56,790 bases of DNA from Cupriavidus lacunae (GTDB lineage Bacteria > Pseudomonadota > Gammaproteobacteria > Burkholderiales > Burkholderiaceae), in contig NZ_QKWJ01000049.1 of the NCBI RefSeq assembly GCF_003353055.1, positions 1-56,790 of the forward strand, written 5' to 3'. The notes beneath the pieces are model-generated. The model ran no database searches and was not told where the DNA came from. It was given only the letters and a program-made list of their open reading frames with translations. Each line of letters begins with the position of its first letter. Within the stretch, counting starts at the first letter, position 1. Shown in pieces: positions 8,004 to 15,940 of the stretch. A program made the position numbers and the translations under genes.

Positions 8004-9341
8004 ATGACCGGCCTGCTCCTGCCTCCCGACGCCTCGCTGACACCGCGTCCCGATACGCAGACGCTGCGGCCGACCCTTTCGGTCAACAAGCTGGCGGCGC
8101 TGCTGCCGACACCCGACGTCACGCAAACGAACTCACGCAACGCCGGCGAAGCCGGCAACGCGGTGATCCAGGGACGCCAGACGCAGGGTGCCGGCGGTGC
8201 GCTCGATGGCAGCGGCCTGGTCGCTACCACATCGACACGCGAAACCCTGAGCTTTGCCGCGCGCACGATCCTCGACCTTCTTGGCAAGGCCGCGGACAGC
8301 GCCCCGCGCGCAACCGCGACGCTGATGCCCGCGCCGCCGACCCCGACAACGGCCGCCGCGCTGCCGGCCGCTCTCGCAGGTCTGGTGGACCATAGCGGCC
8401 TGTTCTATGAATCGCACCTGGCCGCATGGGTCAATGGGGCGCGCACGCTGACGGACGTCCGCAAGGAGCCGCAGGCATCGCTGGGCATGCCCGCGCAGAA
8501 CGGCGAGCCGGATCAAGCGCCCGGCCGGCCCGTCGCGCTGCTTCCCGCCCCCGTTGCCAGGCCGGACGCTGCGACAAATCCCGCGACTAGTCCCGCCGCC
8601 GGCGCTGCCGCCAACAGCCCTGCCGACCTTCTCGCGCAGGCGCTTGCCGCCCGGACGGCACCGCTCGATCCGCTGAGCGATGCGGCACCTGACCGCCTGG
8701 CGGCTCACCGTGTCACGTCAGCGCTGACGGACGCGGGGCCGGCCGACCACGCGCTGCCGGTACCGCGCAGCCTGGCGCCCGGCCCACATACCGGCACCGG
8801 CCCTGCGGCAACGCCGCAGCAGGGCGCGTTGCTTTACGAAGCCATGGCCCGCGCGAACGACGCGCCCCAACCCAACGCCCGCCTGCCGCAGCAGGCATAC
8901 GACAGCCTGAATAATCCGCCGGCCAGCGCGACACCCGCCGGCCCCGCCGTGCATCCCGGCACCGAAGGGCTGGTCCGTCAGCAGCTCGAGCTGCTCGCCA
9001 CCCAGCAGTTCCGCTGGGCCGGCGAGGCGTGGCCAGGCACCCATATGGCATGGGAGATCGCCCGCGACCGCGTCGGAGCGGACGACGAAGCTGCCCGCGG
9101 CACGCAAGGGGCCCAGACCTGGTCGACCCGCCTGTTGCTGGAGCTGCCCGAACTGGGGACGGTCGAGGCACGGCTGTCTCTGTCGCCGGGCGGACTGGGG
9201 GCGCGGCTGGTTGCCGGCGCGTCCGAGGTTGCCAGCCGCTTTGACGATGCCCGCGCCAGACTGCAGGAACGTCTCGCGGCCAATGGCATTGAGCTGGTGC
9301 AGTTCACGGCCGGCACCGGCACGCCAACGAGGTCGCAATGA
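8004..9341 (+). CDS. FliK-like flagellar hook-length control protein
   Basis: The product is 445 residues. Residues 1-310 are Ala/Pro/Thr-rich and low in predicted structure, like the ruler region of FliK. The last 80 residues (LLLELPELGTVEARLSLSPGGLGARL through RLQERLAANGIELVQF) resemble the FliK C-terminal domain, which switches export specificity by touching FlhB. The stop overlaps the start of a free-standing FlhB C-terminal-domain gene, a strong contextual hint of a paired function. A second, canonical fliK is at 25354. Which of the two controls hook length is not resolvable from sequence. Confidence 0.8.
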   Translation: MTGLLLPPDASLTPRPDTQTLRPTLSVNKLAALLPTPDVTQTNSRNAGEAGNAVIQGRQTQGAGGALDGSGLVATTSTRETLSFAARTILDLLGKAADSAPRATATLMPAPPTPTTAAALPAALAGLVDHSGLFYESHLAAWVNGARTLTDVRKEPQASLGMPAQNGEPDQAPGRPVALLPAPVARPDAATNPATSPAAGAAANSPADLLAQALAARTAPLDPLSDAAPDRLAAHRVTSALTDAGPADHALPVPRSLAPGPHTGTGPAATPQQGALLYEAMARANDAPQPNARLPQQAYDSLNNPPASATPAGPAVHPGTEGLVRQQLELLATQQFRWAGEAWPGTHMAWEIARDRVGADDEAARGTQGAQTWSTRLLLELPELGTVEARLSLSPGGLGARLVAGASEVASRFDDARARLQERLAANGIELVQFTAGTGTPTRSQ

Positions 9342-9634
9342 GCAACGCCGGGCAGTCTCGCGGCGCTGCAGTGGCGCTGACCTATGACCAGAAGGACAAT
9401 GCACCACGCGTTGTCGCCAAGGGCTACGGTGTCGTCGCGGATTCAATCATCGCGCGAGCGAAGGAGTCCGGCATCTATGTGCACGACTCCCCCGCCCTGG
9501 TCAACCTGCTGATGCAGGTGGATATGGACTCTCATATTCCACCGCAACTCTACGTCGCGGTGGCAGAGTTGCTGGCATGGCTCTACCAGCTGGAGCAGGA
9601 GAAGGCCGGCGATCCGCATTTCGGCCCGGCATGA
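9338..9634 (+). CDS. FlhB C-terminal-domain homologue
   Basis: This 98-residue protein corresponds only to the cytoplasmic substrate-switch domain of FlhB (EscU/YscU/FlhB family): ALTYDQKDNAPRVVAKGYG, ADSIIARAKESGIYVHDSPALVNLL, then PPQLYVAVAELLAWLYQLE. The autocleavage loop NPTH of full FlhB falls outside this fragment, and no membrane segments are present. Similar free-standing proteins (FhlB or FlhX) exist in other flagellated bacteria, where they can partly replace FlhB's C-domain. Its ATG overlaps the stop of the FliK-like gene by four bases (ATGA), so the two are translationally coupled. Confidence 0.9.
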   Translation: MSNAGQSRGAAVALTYDQKDNAPRVVAKGYGVVADSIIARAKESGIYVHDSPALVNLLMQVDMDSHIPPQLYVAVAELLAWLYQLEQEKAGDPHFGPA

Positions 9635-9673
9635 GCCACTGCCAACCGCTGGCGCACAAACAACGCATTTACC

Positions 9674-10327
9674 ATGACGACCATCACTGCCGCGACACGC
9701 AAGAAACCGCTGCTCGAAGCCCTGACCTGGAAATTCTTCGACTTTGAGGACTATCTGTTCGAGAAGCGGCACGGACTTGATCTCGGCGGCATCATTGCGG
9801 CCAATGATCTGATGGAAAGCGACCGTCTTCCCGTCGCCCATGCATCCGCCTACCACGCGGTGTGGTGCCGGAACCTGCGTGAACTGTTTGCCGAGGCCGG
9901 GCGCACGGGCGAGGCCTTCGACAACTTTATCGATCTGGGCTCGGGCAAAGGCAAGGCCTGCTTCTACGCACACACCCGCCGGCCGTTCGGGAAGATTGTT
10001 GGCGTCGAGCTGTCTGACAAACTGAACGCCATCGCCAACGGCAACCTGGAGAAGTTCCGGTCGGGGAGCGCATCCAATATCTCGTTTACCAACGCGGACG
10101 CCACCGAGTTCGAACTGCCCGATGCGAGCAACCTGATCTTCATGTTCAACCCGTTCGATGACGTAATCCTGCGCAAGTTCGTCTCGCGCAACCTGGAGCA
10201 CTTCAGGAAGGGGAGGTCAATGATCGCCTATGCGAACGACGTGCACCGGGCAACACTGGAAGATTTCGGGTTTACTGCCGTGTTCCGGAACCCGCGGCGC
10301 AAGCTCTCGCTCCATCGCTGCCAGTAG
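9674..10327 (+). CDS. Class I SAM-dependent methyltransferase
   Basis: The product is 217 residues. Motif I is clear (FIDLGSGKGKACFYAH, about 85-100), followed by an acidic ribose-binding position (VGVELSD, about 112) and a motif IV-like NPFDD (about 156-160). The substrate is not evident. It lies 39 bases after the flagellar genes and converges with the sugar-nucleotide operon (stop to stop 26 bases), so it may methylate a glycan or flagellin residue. That is inference from position only. Confidence 0.85.
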   Translation: MTTITAATRKKPLLEALTWKFFDFEDYLFEKRHGLDLGGIIAANDLMESDRLPVAHASAYHAVWCRNLRELFAEAGRTGEAFDNFIDLGSGKGKACFYAHTRRPFGKIVGVELSDKLNAIANGNLEKFRSGSASNISFTNADATEFELPDASNLIFMFNPFDDVILRKFVSRNLEHFRKGRSMIAYANDVHRATLEDFGFTAVFRNPRRKLSLHRCQ

Positions 10328-10353
10328 CACAGGTGGTCCGGCCGGCCGCTGAA

Positions 10354-11514
10354 TCACACCAGGCTGGCATGAGCGGTCGCTACCGCCGGGACGCGTTCGC
10401 TCAGCATCTCCCGCACCGCAGCGCCTACGCGCGCAACGTCGGCGCGCTCCAGGTTCAGGCCCGACGGCAGATTCACCCCGTGTGCCCCCACGGCGTAGGA
10501 AACGGTGTTGCGCGCGCGCGCCGCGCGCGCCATCGGGGATGCGGAATAGGCGTCGAGACTGCTCAGCGGACTGAAGAACGGCCGGGAATCGATCCCCTGC
10601 TTGCTTAGCGCCTGGATCACTCCGGCCTTGCCTCCCAGCCACTCGGGCAGGATCACCGTCACCATCCAATAAGAGTTGTGCACCGCCTGCGCTTCATGGT
10701 TCAGCACAATCCCTTCGCAATTGCCCAGCTCTTCCCGATACCAGCCGAAGATCTCGCGCTTGCGCTCCACGAGTGCGTCGATGCGCTCGATCTGTGCCAG
10801 CCCGAGCGCGGCCTGGAGGCTGCTCATCTTGTACTTGTAGCCCACCTCGGCATTCTGGAACATGGTGTCTCCCGGGCGGCGGCCGTGATCGCGCAGCACC
10901 ATCACGCGGCGGTAGATCGCTTCATCATCGGTAATGAGCATGCCGCCTTCGCCAGTGGTCAGCGTCTTGGAGCCGTGAAAACTGAAGGTTCCGGTGACGC
11001 CGAGGGTACCGGCCGCGCGACCGCAGTAGCGCGAGCCGGCAGCTTCGGCCGCGTCTTCGATGATGGCGATCCCGCGCTGGCCCGCAATTTCAGCCAGCGC
11101 AGCGTAGTCCGGCATGTTGCCGTACAGGTCCACGGCGATCACGGCCTTCGTGCGAGGCGTGATGCAGGCGGCAAAGGACTGCGGCGACAGGCACCAGTTG
11201 TCAGGATCGATGTCGGCAAACACCGGTGTGGCGCCTACATAGCTGACCGGGGCCGCACTGGCGATCCACGTGCAGTCGGGAACGATCACCTCATCGCCCG
11301 GACCGATACCCAGCGCAAGCAACGACAGGTGCAGCGCCGAGGTGCACGACGGCAGCGATACCGCGTGGCGCACGCCATGGTACTCAGCGAACGCCCGCTC
11401 GAAGCGGTCGTTATAAACGTTGGCGTTGGCGTACCAGGCGTTGGTCACGGCGTCCGTGACATAGGCAATCTCCTTCTCGGTGATCGAAGGACCAGAGACC
11501 GGAATGCGCTTCAT
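10354..11514 (-). CDS. DegT/DnrJ/EryC1-family sugar aminotransferase
   Basis: This 386-residue PLP enzyme adds an amino group to a keto-sugar nucleotide using glutamate or glutamine. Visible are the SLPSCTSALHLSLLALG phosphate-binding loop (about 53-69), the IIEDAAEAAG motif with PLP-pyridine Asp (about 151-160), and FSFHGSKTLTTGEGG with the Schiff-base lysine K183. Full-length and intact. It is the last gene of the minus-strand glycan operon, 48 bases after the WbqC-like gene. With RfbF and RfbG upstream, the likely substrate is a CDP-4-keto-6-deoxy sugar, but a 3-keto substrate cannot be excluded. Confidence 0.93.
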   Translation of the reverse strand: MKRIPVSGPSITEKEIAYVTDAVTNAWYANANVYNDRFERAFAEYHGVRHAVSLPSCTSALHLSLLALGIGPGDEVIVPDCTWIASAAPVSYVGATPVFADIDPDNWCLSPQSFAACITPRTKAVIAVDLYGNMPDYAALAEIAGQRGIAIIEDAAEAAGSRYCGRAAGTLGVTGTFSFHGSKTLTTGEGGMLITDDEAIYRRVMVLRDHGRRPGDTMFQNAEVGYKYKMSSLQAALGLAQIERIDALVERKREIFGWYREELGNCEGIVLNHEAQAVHNSYWMVTVILPEWLGGKAGVIQALSKQGIDSRPFFSPLSSLDAYSASPMARAARARNTVSYAVGAHGVNLPSGLNLERADVARVGAAVREMLSERVPAVATAHASLV

Positions 11515-11562
11515 GATGTAACTATCCGAGAATGCCCGGCCCGGATGGCCGGTTGGTTTGGG

Positions 11563-12327
11563 TCAGGCAGCCGCACCGCTCGCGCATACGCTGCGCCACG
11601 ATATGGTGCCCGAGCAGATATGACGCACACCGTCGCGTCCGCAGTTGGCCACCAGGTCAAGCCCGGTGACATAGGGGGTAAATTCGCCGTGGCGCTGGGA
11701 ATAGGGGCTCAGCCGGTAGTCCATGTATTCCACCGCGACGCCGGCCCGCTCGAACAGTTCGTGATCCAGATAATGCTTCGCGCCATGCCCGGTCACGTAG
11801 CGTGTGGCGCCCAGCCGCTGGCATAGCGCAAAGACCCGTTGGCTGCTGTGGCCGGCTACGCCCAGCGCAGACGAATCCAAGAAGGACCTGCCGGCATCGA
11901 GCCCGAAGTAACGCGCCAGTGCCATGGTGGATGCGCGCGAGAGTTCCGACAGGTATCGCGCCGGCGCGGAGAACACCTCATCAACCAGCGCCAACATGTC
12001 CTGCACATATGGCGCACCGGCATAGGCATGGCGCAACAGGTCGCGGCCTTTGCCTCGCCAGTCGGTGCGATCGTCCAGCTCCAGCCCGCCGATCAGGCTG
12101 CCCAGGTGCCGGCCGCGCAACGGCACCGTCATCCAGCGCATGCCGTCCCGGGTCTTGACCTGCACCCGGCTGACACGGTTCGCCGGTCCGGTCGAGAACT
12201 GGACGTCATCGTAAAAGACGTATGTGTCGCTCAGCCGGATCTGCTCCAGCATGCCGACCCACGGAAAGAGCATGGGTTGGGAGATCACCAGGCTATGGTC
12301 CGCCTGCGGCACGTCAGGCACCCGCAT
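11563..12327 (-). CDS. WbqC-family protein
   Basis: This 254-residue WbqC-like protein has the family's opening SLVISQPMLFPWVGMLEQIRLSD and VFYDDVQFSTGPANRVSR, then TVPLRGRHLG and the YVTGHGAKHYLD segment near the C-terminus. WbqC proteins occur in O-antigen and sugar-modification clusters; the fold suggests an acyl- or aminoacyl-transfer role, but the reaction is not established. The ATG at 12325-12327 lies inside the 3' end of the C-methyltransferase gene (14-base overlap), showing translational coupling. It probably completes the amino sugar made by its neighbours. Confidence 0.88.
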   Translation of the reverse strand: MRVPDVPQADHSLVISQPMLFPWVGMLEQIRLSDTYVFYDDVQFSTGPANRVSRVQVKTRDGMRWMTVPLRGRHLGSLIGGLELDDRTDWRGKGRDLLRHAYAGAPYVQDMLALVDEVFSAPARYLSELSRASTMALARYFGLDAGRSFLDSSALGVAGHSSQRVFALCQRLGATRYVTGHGAKHYLDHELFERAGVAVEYMDYRLSPYSQRHGEFTPYVTGLDLVANCGRDGVRHICSGTISWRSVCASGAAA

Positions 12328-13552
12328 GGTCCAGCATCCTGATCTCCGGCACGGCCACCGCGAAGCGCCCGCCCCACTCGCGCACATAGCCGTGCTGATC
12401 CCGCACCTCGTCCGCGATATTCCATGGCAGGATCAGCACGATGTCCGGGCGCGAGGCGCGCAACTGCGCCGGTGCGACCACCGGAATGCGGCTGCCCGGC
12501 AGGTAGCGGCCCTGCTTGGACAGCGCCGCATCGCAGACGAATGGCAGCAGGCCGGGGCGCACGCCGGCATAGTTGAGCAGCGTATTGCCCTTGGCTGCCG
12601 CACCGTAGGCCGCTACGCGGCGCCCCGCGCGCTTCTGCGCGATCAGGAACGTGAGAAGCGCATCCTTGACGGCATCCGCGCGCGCCTGGAAGTTCAGGTA
12701 GGTCGAGACCCGGCGCAAGCCGAAGGCTTCCTCGGCCTGAAGTAGCGTCTTCACCGCAGCGCTGGGCGGGCGCGCGTCATCGGCGTGGCCGCCATAGACA
12801 CGCAGGCTGCCGCCGTGGGTCGTCAGCGTGTCGACATCCATCACGCGCAGCCCGGCGGACGCAAAGATCCGCTGCACCGTTTGCAACGACAGGTACGAGA
12901 AGTGCTCGTGGTAGACGGTGTCGAACTGGGTCTGCGCAATCAACTGCATCAGGTGGGGGAATTCCAGCGTGATCGTCCCGCCCGGCTTCAGGGCAGCCTT
13001 GAGCCCACGCGTGAAGTCGTTGATGTCCGGCACATGCGCAAAGACGTTATTGCCGGCGATCAGATCGGCCTGCCTGCCTTCCGACGCCAGCCGTTCGCCC
13101 AGCGCCTGCCCGAAGAACTCGCACAGCGTCGGCACACCGATGGCTTCCGCCGCCTGTGCGGTACTGGCCGTCGGCTCGATGCCCAGGCACGGAATGCCGG
13201 CAGCGACGAAGTTCTTCAGCAGGTAGCCGTCGTTGGAGGCCACTTCAATGACAAAGCTCTTCGGCCCCAGATCGAGGCGGCGCGTGATCTGGCTCGCGTA
13301 GGCGGCCGCGTGGGCCAGCCAGGTCTGCGACGTCGACGAGAAGTACGCATAGTCGCGGCTGAACAGCTCGTCGGCGCGTGCGTAGTCTTCGGTCTGCACC
13401 AGCCAGCAGTGCGAGCATACATGCAGCCTGAGCGGGAGGCAGGTTTCCGGCGCCCGCAGGTCGGACGCAGTCAGATAGGCATTGGAAGGCGGCGCGGACC
13501 CAAGGTCCAGGAATACATGGTCGAGCGCGGCATTGCAGTGGCGGCAATTCAT
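12314..13552 (-). CDS. NDP-sugar C-methyltransferase
   Basis: This 412-residue protein is of the EvaC/TylC3 type that adds a methyl branch to a ketosugar nucleotide. The N-terminal zinc-binding module has C3, C6, C46 and C49 (CRHC and CSHC). The SAM-binding motif I is VIEVASNDGYLL (about 101-112), with HEHFSYLSL (about 220) where this family places its catalytic base, and a C-terminal domain with GAAAKGNTLLNY that is shared by the family (Methyltransf_13/23/14 architecture). The stop region overlaps the WbqC start by 14 bases, and the start overlaps the epimerase stop by four. Confidence 0.92.
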   Translation of the reverse strand: MNCRHCNAALDHVFLDLGSAPPSNAYLTASDLRAPETCLPLRLHVCSHCWLVQTEDYARADELFSRDYAYFSSTSQTWLAHAAAYASQITRRLDLGPKSFVIEVASNDGYLLKNFVAAGIPCLGIEPTASTAQAAEAIGVPTLCEFFGQALGERLASEGRQADLIAGNNVFAHVPDINDFTRGLKAALKPGGTITLEFPHLMQLIAQTQFDTVYHEHFSYLSLQTVQRIFASAGLRVMDVDTLTTHGGSLRVYGGHADDARPPSAAVKTLLQAEEAFGLRRVSTYLNFQARADAVKDALLTFLIAQKRAGRRVAAYGAAAKGNTLLNYAGVRPGLLPFVCDAALSKQGRYLPGSRIPVVAPAQLRASRPDIVLILPWNIADEVRDQHGYVREWGGRFAVAVPEIRMLDHAGA

Positions 13553-14100
13553 GGCTGGAGGCCGGCAAAGCCGGCACTGAGAAGCGGATGGGAACGGTCG
13601 CGTGCCGAAATATCGGCCACGGGCAACGGCCAGCGGATGCCAAGCACGGGATCGTCGTGGCGTACCCCGCCTTCGGCCTGTGGCGTAAAGGGTGCAGTAT
13701 GCAGATACAGCAGCTCGCTGTCGGGGTCGAGCACCTGGAACCCGTGCGCACAGCCTTCCGGAATCACGACCATGCGGGCATTGTCCGGGCTCAGCTCTTC
13801 GGCATGCCACTGCAGGAAGGTCGGCGATCCTGCGCGCAGATCCACCATCACGTCCCAGACGCGGCCGCGCAGGCAACGCACCAGTTTCATCTCGGCATGC
13901 GGCGCATGCTGGAAATGCAGCCCGCGCATCGCACCGGCTTCACGCGTGCGCGAATGGTTGGCCTGCATCACGCGGCGCGGGCCCAGCACCTCGGCAAGCG
14001 CATCCACGCAGAAGAGGCGCGCGAACGCGCCGCGATGGTCCGCAAAGGGCTCGCCCTGGACCAGCGCTGCACCCGGGATGGCAAGTGGAGTCAGCTTCAT
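13549..14100 (-). CDS. RmlC-like NDP-4-keto-6-deoxyhexose epimerase
   Basis: This 183-residue cupin is of the dTDP-4-dehydrorhamnose 3,5-epimerase family. The catalytic His is in RGLHFQ (H62), with K72 in EMKLVR and H119 in EGCAHGF. The usual aromatic pair near residue 137 (YY in RmlC) is PF here, so the tyrosine acid is missing. This may restrict it to a single-carbon epimerisation or alter specificity. The next gene product C-methylates a ketosugar, which fits epimerisation after methylation as in epivancosamine-type pathways. Overlaps both neighbours by four bases. Confidence 0.9.
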   Translation of the reverse strand: MKLTPLAIPGAALVQGEPFADHRGAFARLFCVDALAEVLGPRRVMQANHSRTREAGAMRGLHFQHAPHAEMKLVRCLRGRVWDVMVDLRAGSPTFLQWHAEELSPDNARMVVIPEGCAHGFQVLDPDSELLYLHTAPFTPQAEGGVRHDDPVLGIRWPLPVADISARDRSHPLLSAGFAGLQP

Positions 14101-15188
14101 GCGGCCACCCAGTTCACGCCGGCGGCGGCCGCTGCCGCGATATATGCGTCCAACTGCCGGCGCGTCGGCGCGTCACCGTCAGCGTGTTCGCGATACCACG
14201 CAGCCGTCGCGGCGAGCGCCTGCCCGAGGTTCCAGGCGGGCTGCCAGCCAAGCCTTGACCTGGCCAGAGAGCTGTCGAGATACAGCAGGCTGGCTTCGTG
14301 CGGTTGCGGTGCATCAGACACACGCCATGCCAGCGCGGGCCAATGCACCTGCATCAGGGCAAGGACTGCCTCGACACTGCGGTTGTCCTGCGCGGCCGGC
14401 CCGAAGTTCCAGGCTGTCGCGCAGCCATGGTCGCCTTCCAGCAGCCGCTGGCCCAGCAGCAGGTAGCCGGCCATGCAATCGAGTACGTGCTGCCACGGCC
14501 GTGTGGCATGGGGCGAGCGGATCTCCAGCGTCTCGCCGCGGCTGCTGGCGCGAACGAGGTCGGGGATCAGGCGGTCTTCCGACCAGTCGCCGCCCCCGAT
14601 CACGTTGCCAGCGCGGGCAGTCGCCAGCAGCGGTGCACCGTCTTGCGAGAAGAAGCCCTGGCGATAGCTGGCCGTGACCAGCTCTGCCGCCGCCTTGGAT
14701 GCACTGTAGGGATCGTGGCCGCCCAGCCGGTCGCTCTCACGATAGCCCCAGGCCCACTCCTGGTTCGCATAGACTTTGTCGGTGGTGACCACCACCACTG
14801 CCCGCACGCAGCGATGGCGCCGGCAGGCTTCCAGTACGTTGGCCGTCCCCATGACGTTGGTCGACCAGCTCTCCAGCGGATCCCGGTAGGAGCGGCGCAC
14901 CAACGGCTGCGCCGCAAGATGGAACACGATCTCGGGCTGGCTCCCCGCCAGCGCGGCATCGAGCGCAGGCAAGTCGCGCACATCGCCACGCAAGTCCGTG
15001 GCCGGCAGGCCCAGCAATTGCCAGTGACTGGGGGTCGTGGCCGGAGCCAGGGCAAAGCCGGTCAGCGTCGCGCCGAGCTGCACCAGCCACTGCGCCAGCC
15101 AGCTGCCCTTGAAACCGGTATGGCCGCTCAGCAGGACGCGCCGGCCAGCATAGATATTGTCGAACTGCCTCACGTCCAGACTTTCCAT
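14097..15188 (-). CDS. rfbG: CDP-glucose 4,6-dehydratase
   Basis: This 363-residue short-chain dehydrogenase converts CDP-glucose to CDP-4-keto-6-deoxyglucose. The NAD-binding GHTGFKGSW (22-30) is the signature that separates RfbG from dTDP-glucose dehydratase. TTDKVY (135-140) and Y161-SASK-165 complete the active site. The IIGGGD-type motif is NVIGGGDWSEDRLIPD. Overlaps the cytidylyltransferase by 19 bases and the epimerase by four. Together with rfbF it fixes the nucleotide as CDP rather than dTDP. Confidence 0.95.
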   Translation of the reverse strand: MESLDVRQFDNIYAGRRVLLSGHTGFKGSWLAQWLVQLGATLTGFALAPATTPSHWQLLGLPATDLRGDVRDLPALDAALAGSQPEIVFHLAAQPLVRRSYRDPLESWSTNVMGTANVLEACRRHRCVRAVVVVTTDKVYANQEWAWGYRESDRLGGHDPYSASKAAAELVTASYRQGFFSQDGAPLLATARAGNVIGGGDWSEDRLIPDLVRASSRGETLEIRSPHATRPWQHVLDCMAGYLLLGQRLLEGDHGCATAWNFGPAAQDNRSVEAVLALMQVHWPALAWRVSDAPQPHEASLLYLDSSLARSRLGWQPAWNLGQALAATAAWYREHADGDAPTRRQLDAYIAAAAAAGVNWVAA

Positions 15189-15940
15189 GGCGGATTGCCG
15201 CCAGCCCAGAGTTGCTCCAGATGGTTCTTGTCGCGCAGGGTATCCATCGCCTGCCAGAAGCCGTTGTGCATAAATGCCTGCAGGCTGCCCCGTGCGGCGA
15301 GCCGACTCATCGGCTCGTCCTCCCAGATAGTGGTGTCGTCGCTCACCAGGTCGATCACGGACGGATCCAGCACGAAGAAGCCGGCATTGATCCAGTTGCC
15401 ATCCCCGGCCGGTTTTTCCTGGAAGCGATCGACCGAAGTGCCTTCGATCTTCAGCGACCCATAGCGTCCCGGCGGCTGGATCGCGGTAACCGTGGCCGGC
15501 TTGCCATGCGCGAGGTGGAAGTCGAGCAGGGCACGGATATTGATATCCGACACACCATCGCCATACGTGAAGCAGAACGGCTCCTCATCCAGGTATTCGC
15601 GCACGCGCTTCATGCGGCCGCCAGTCATGGTGTGTTCGCCCGTATCGACCAGCGTGACCCGCCATGGCTCTGCGTGGCGCTGGTGAACTTCCATCCGGTT
15701 GTGCTTCAGGTCGAAGGTCACATCCGACATATGCAGGAAGTAGTTGGCGAAGTACTCCTTGACCACGTACCCTTTGTAGCCCAGGCAGATCACGAAGTCA
15801 TTGATCCCGTAGTGGGAATAGGTCTTTATGATGTGCCACAGCACCGGCTTGCCCCCGATCTCGATCATCGGCTTGGGCCGCAGGTGGGACTCCTCCGAGA
15901 TGCGCGTGCCGAGTCCGCCGGCCAGGATCACCGCCTTCAT
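15170..15940 (-). CDS. rfbF: Glucose-1-phosphate cytidylyltransferase
   Basis: This 256-residue enzyme makes CDP-glucose from CTP and glucose 1-phosphate. The N-terminal nucleotide-binding signature is AVILAGGLGTRISEESHLRPKPMIEIGGKP (as short blocks: LAGGLGTRISEE, RPKPMIEIG). FTYGDGVSDINI (about 129-140) carries the metal-binding Asp, and VDRFQEKPAGDGNWINAGFF is typical of RfbF. Its stop overlaps the rfbG start, and its own start overlaps the stop of the glycosyltransferase gene by four bases. Confidence 0.96.
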   Translation of the reverse strand: MKAVILAGGLGTRISEESHLRPKPMIEIGGKPVLWHIIKTYSHYGINDFVICLGYKGYVVKEYFANYFLHMSDVTFDLKHNRMEVHQRHAEPWRVTLVDTGEHTMTGGRMKRVREYLDEEPFCFTYGDGVSDINIRALLDFHLAHGKPATVTAIQPPGRYGSLKIEGTSVDRFQEKPAGDGNWINAGFFVLDPSVIDLVSDDTTIWEDEPMSRLAARGSLQAFMHNGFWQAMDTLRDKNHLEQLWAGGNPPWKVWT

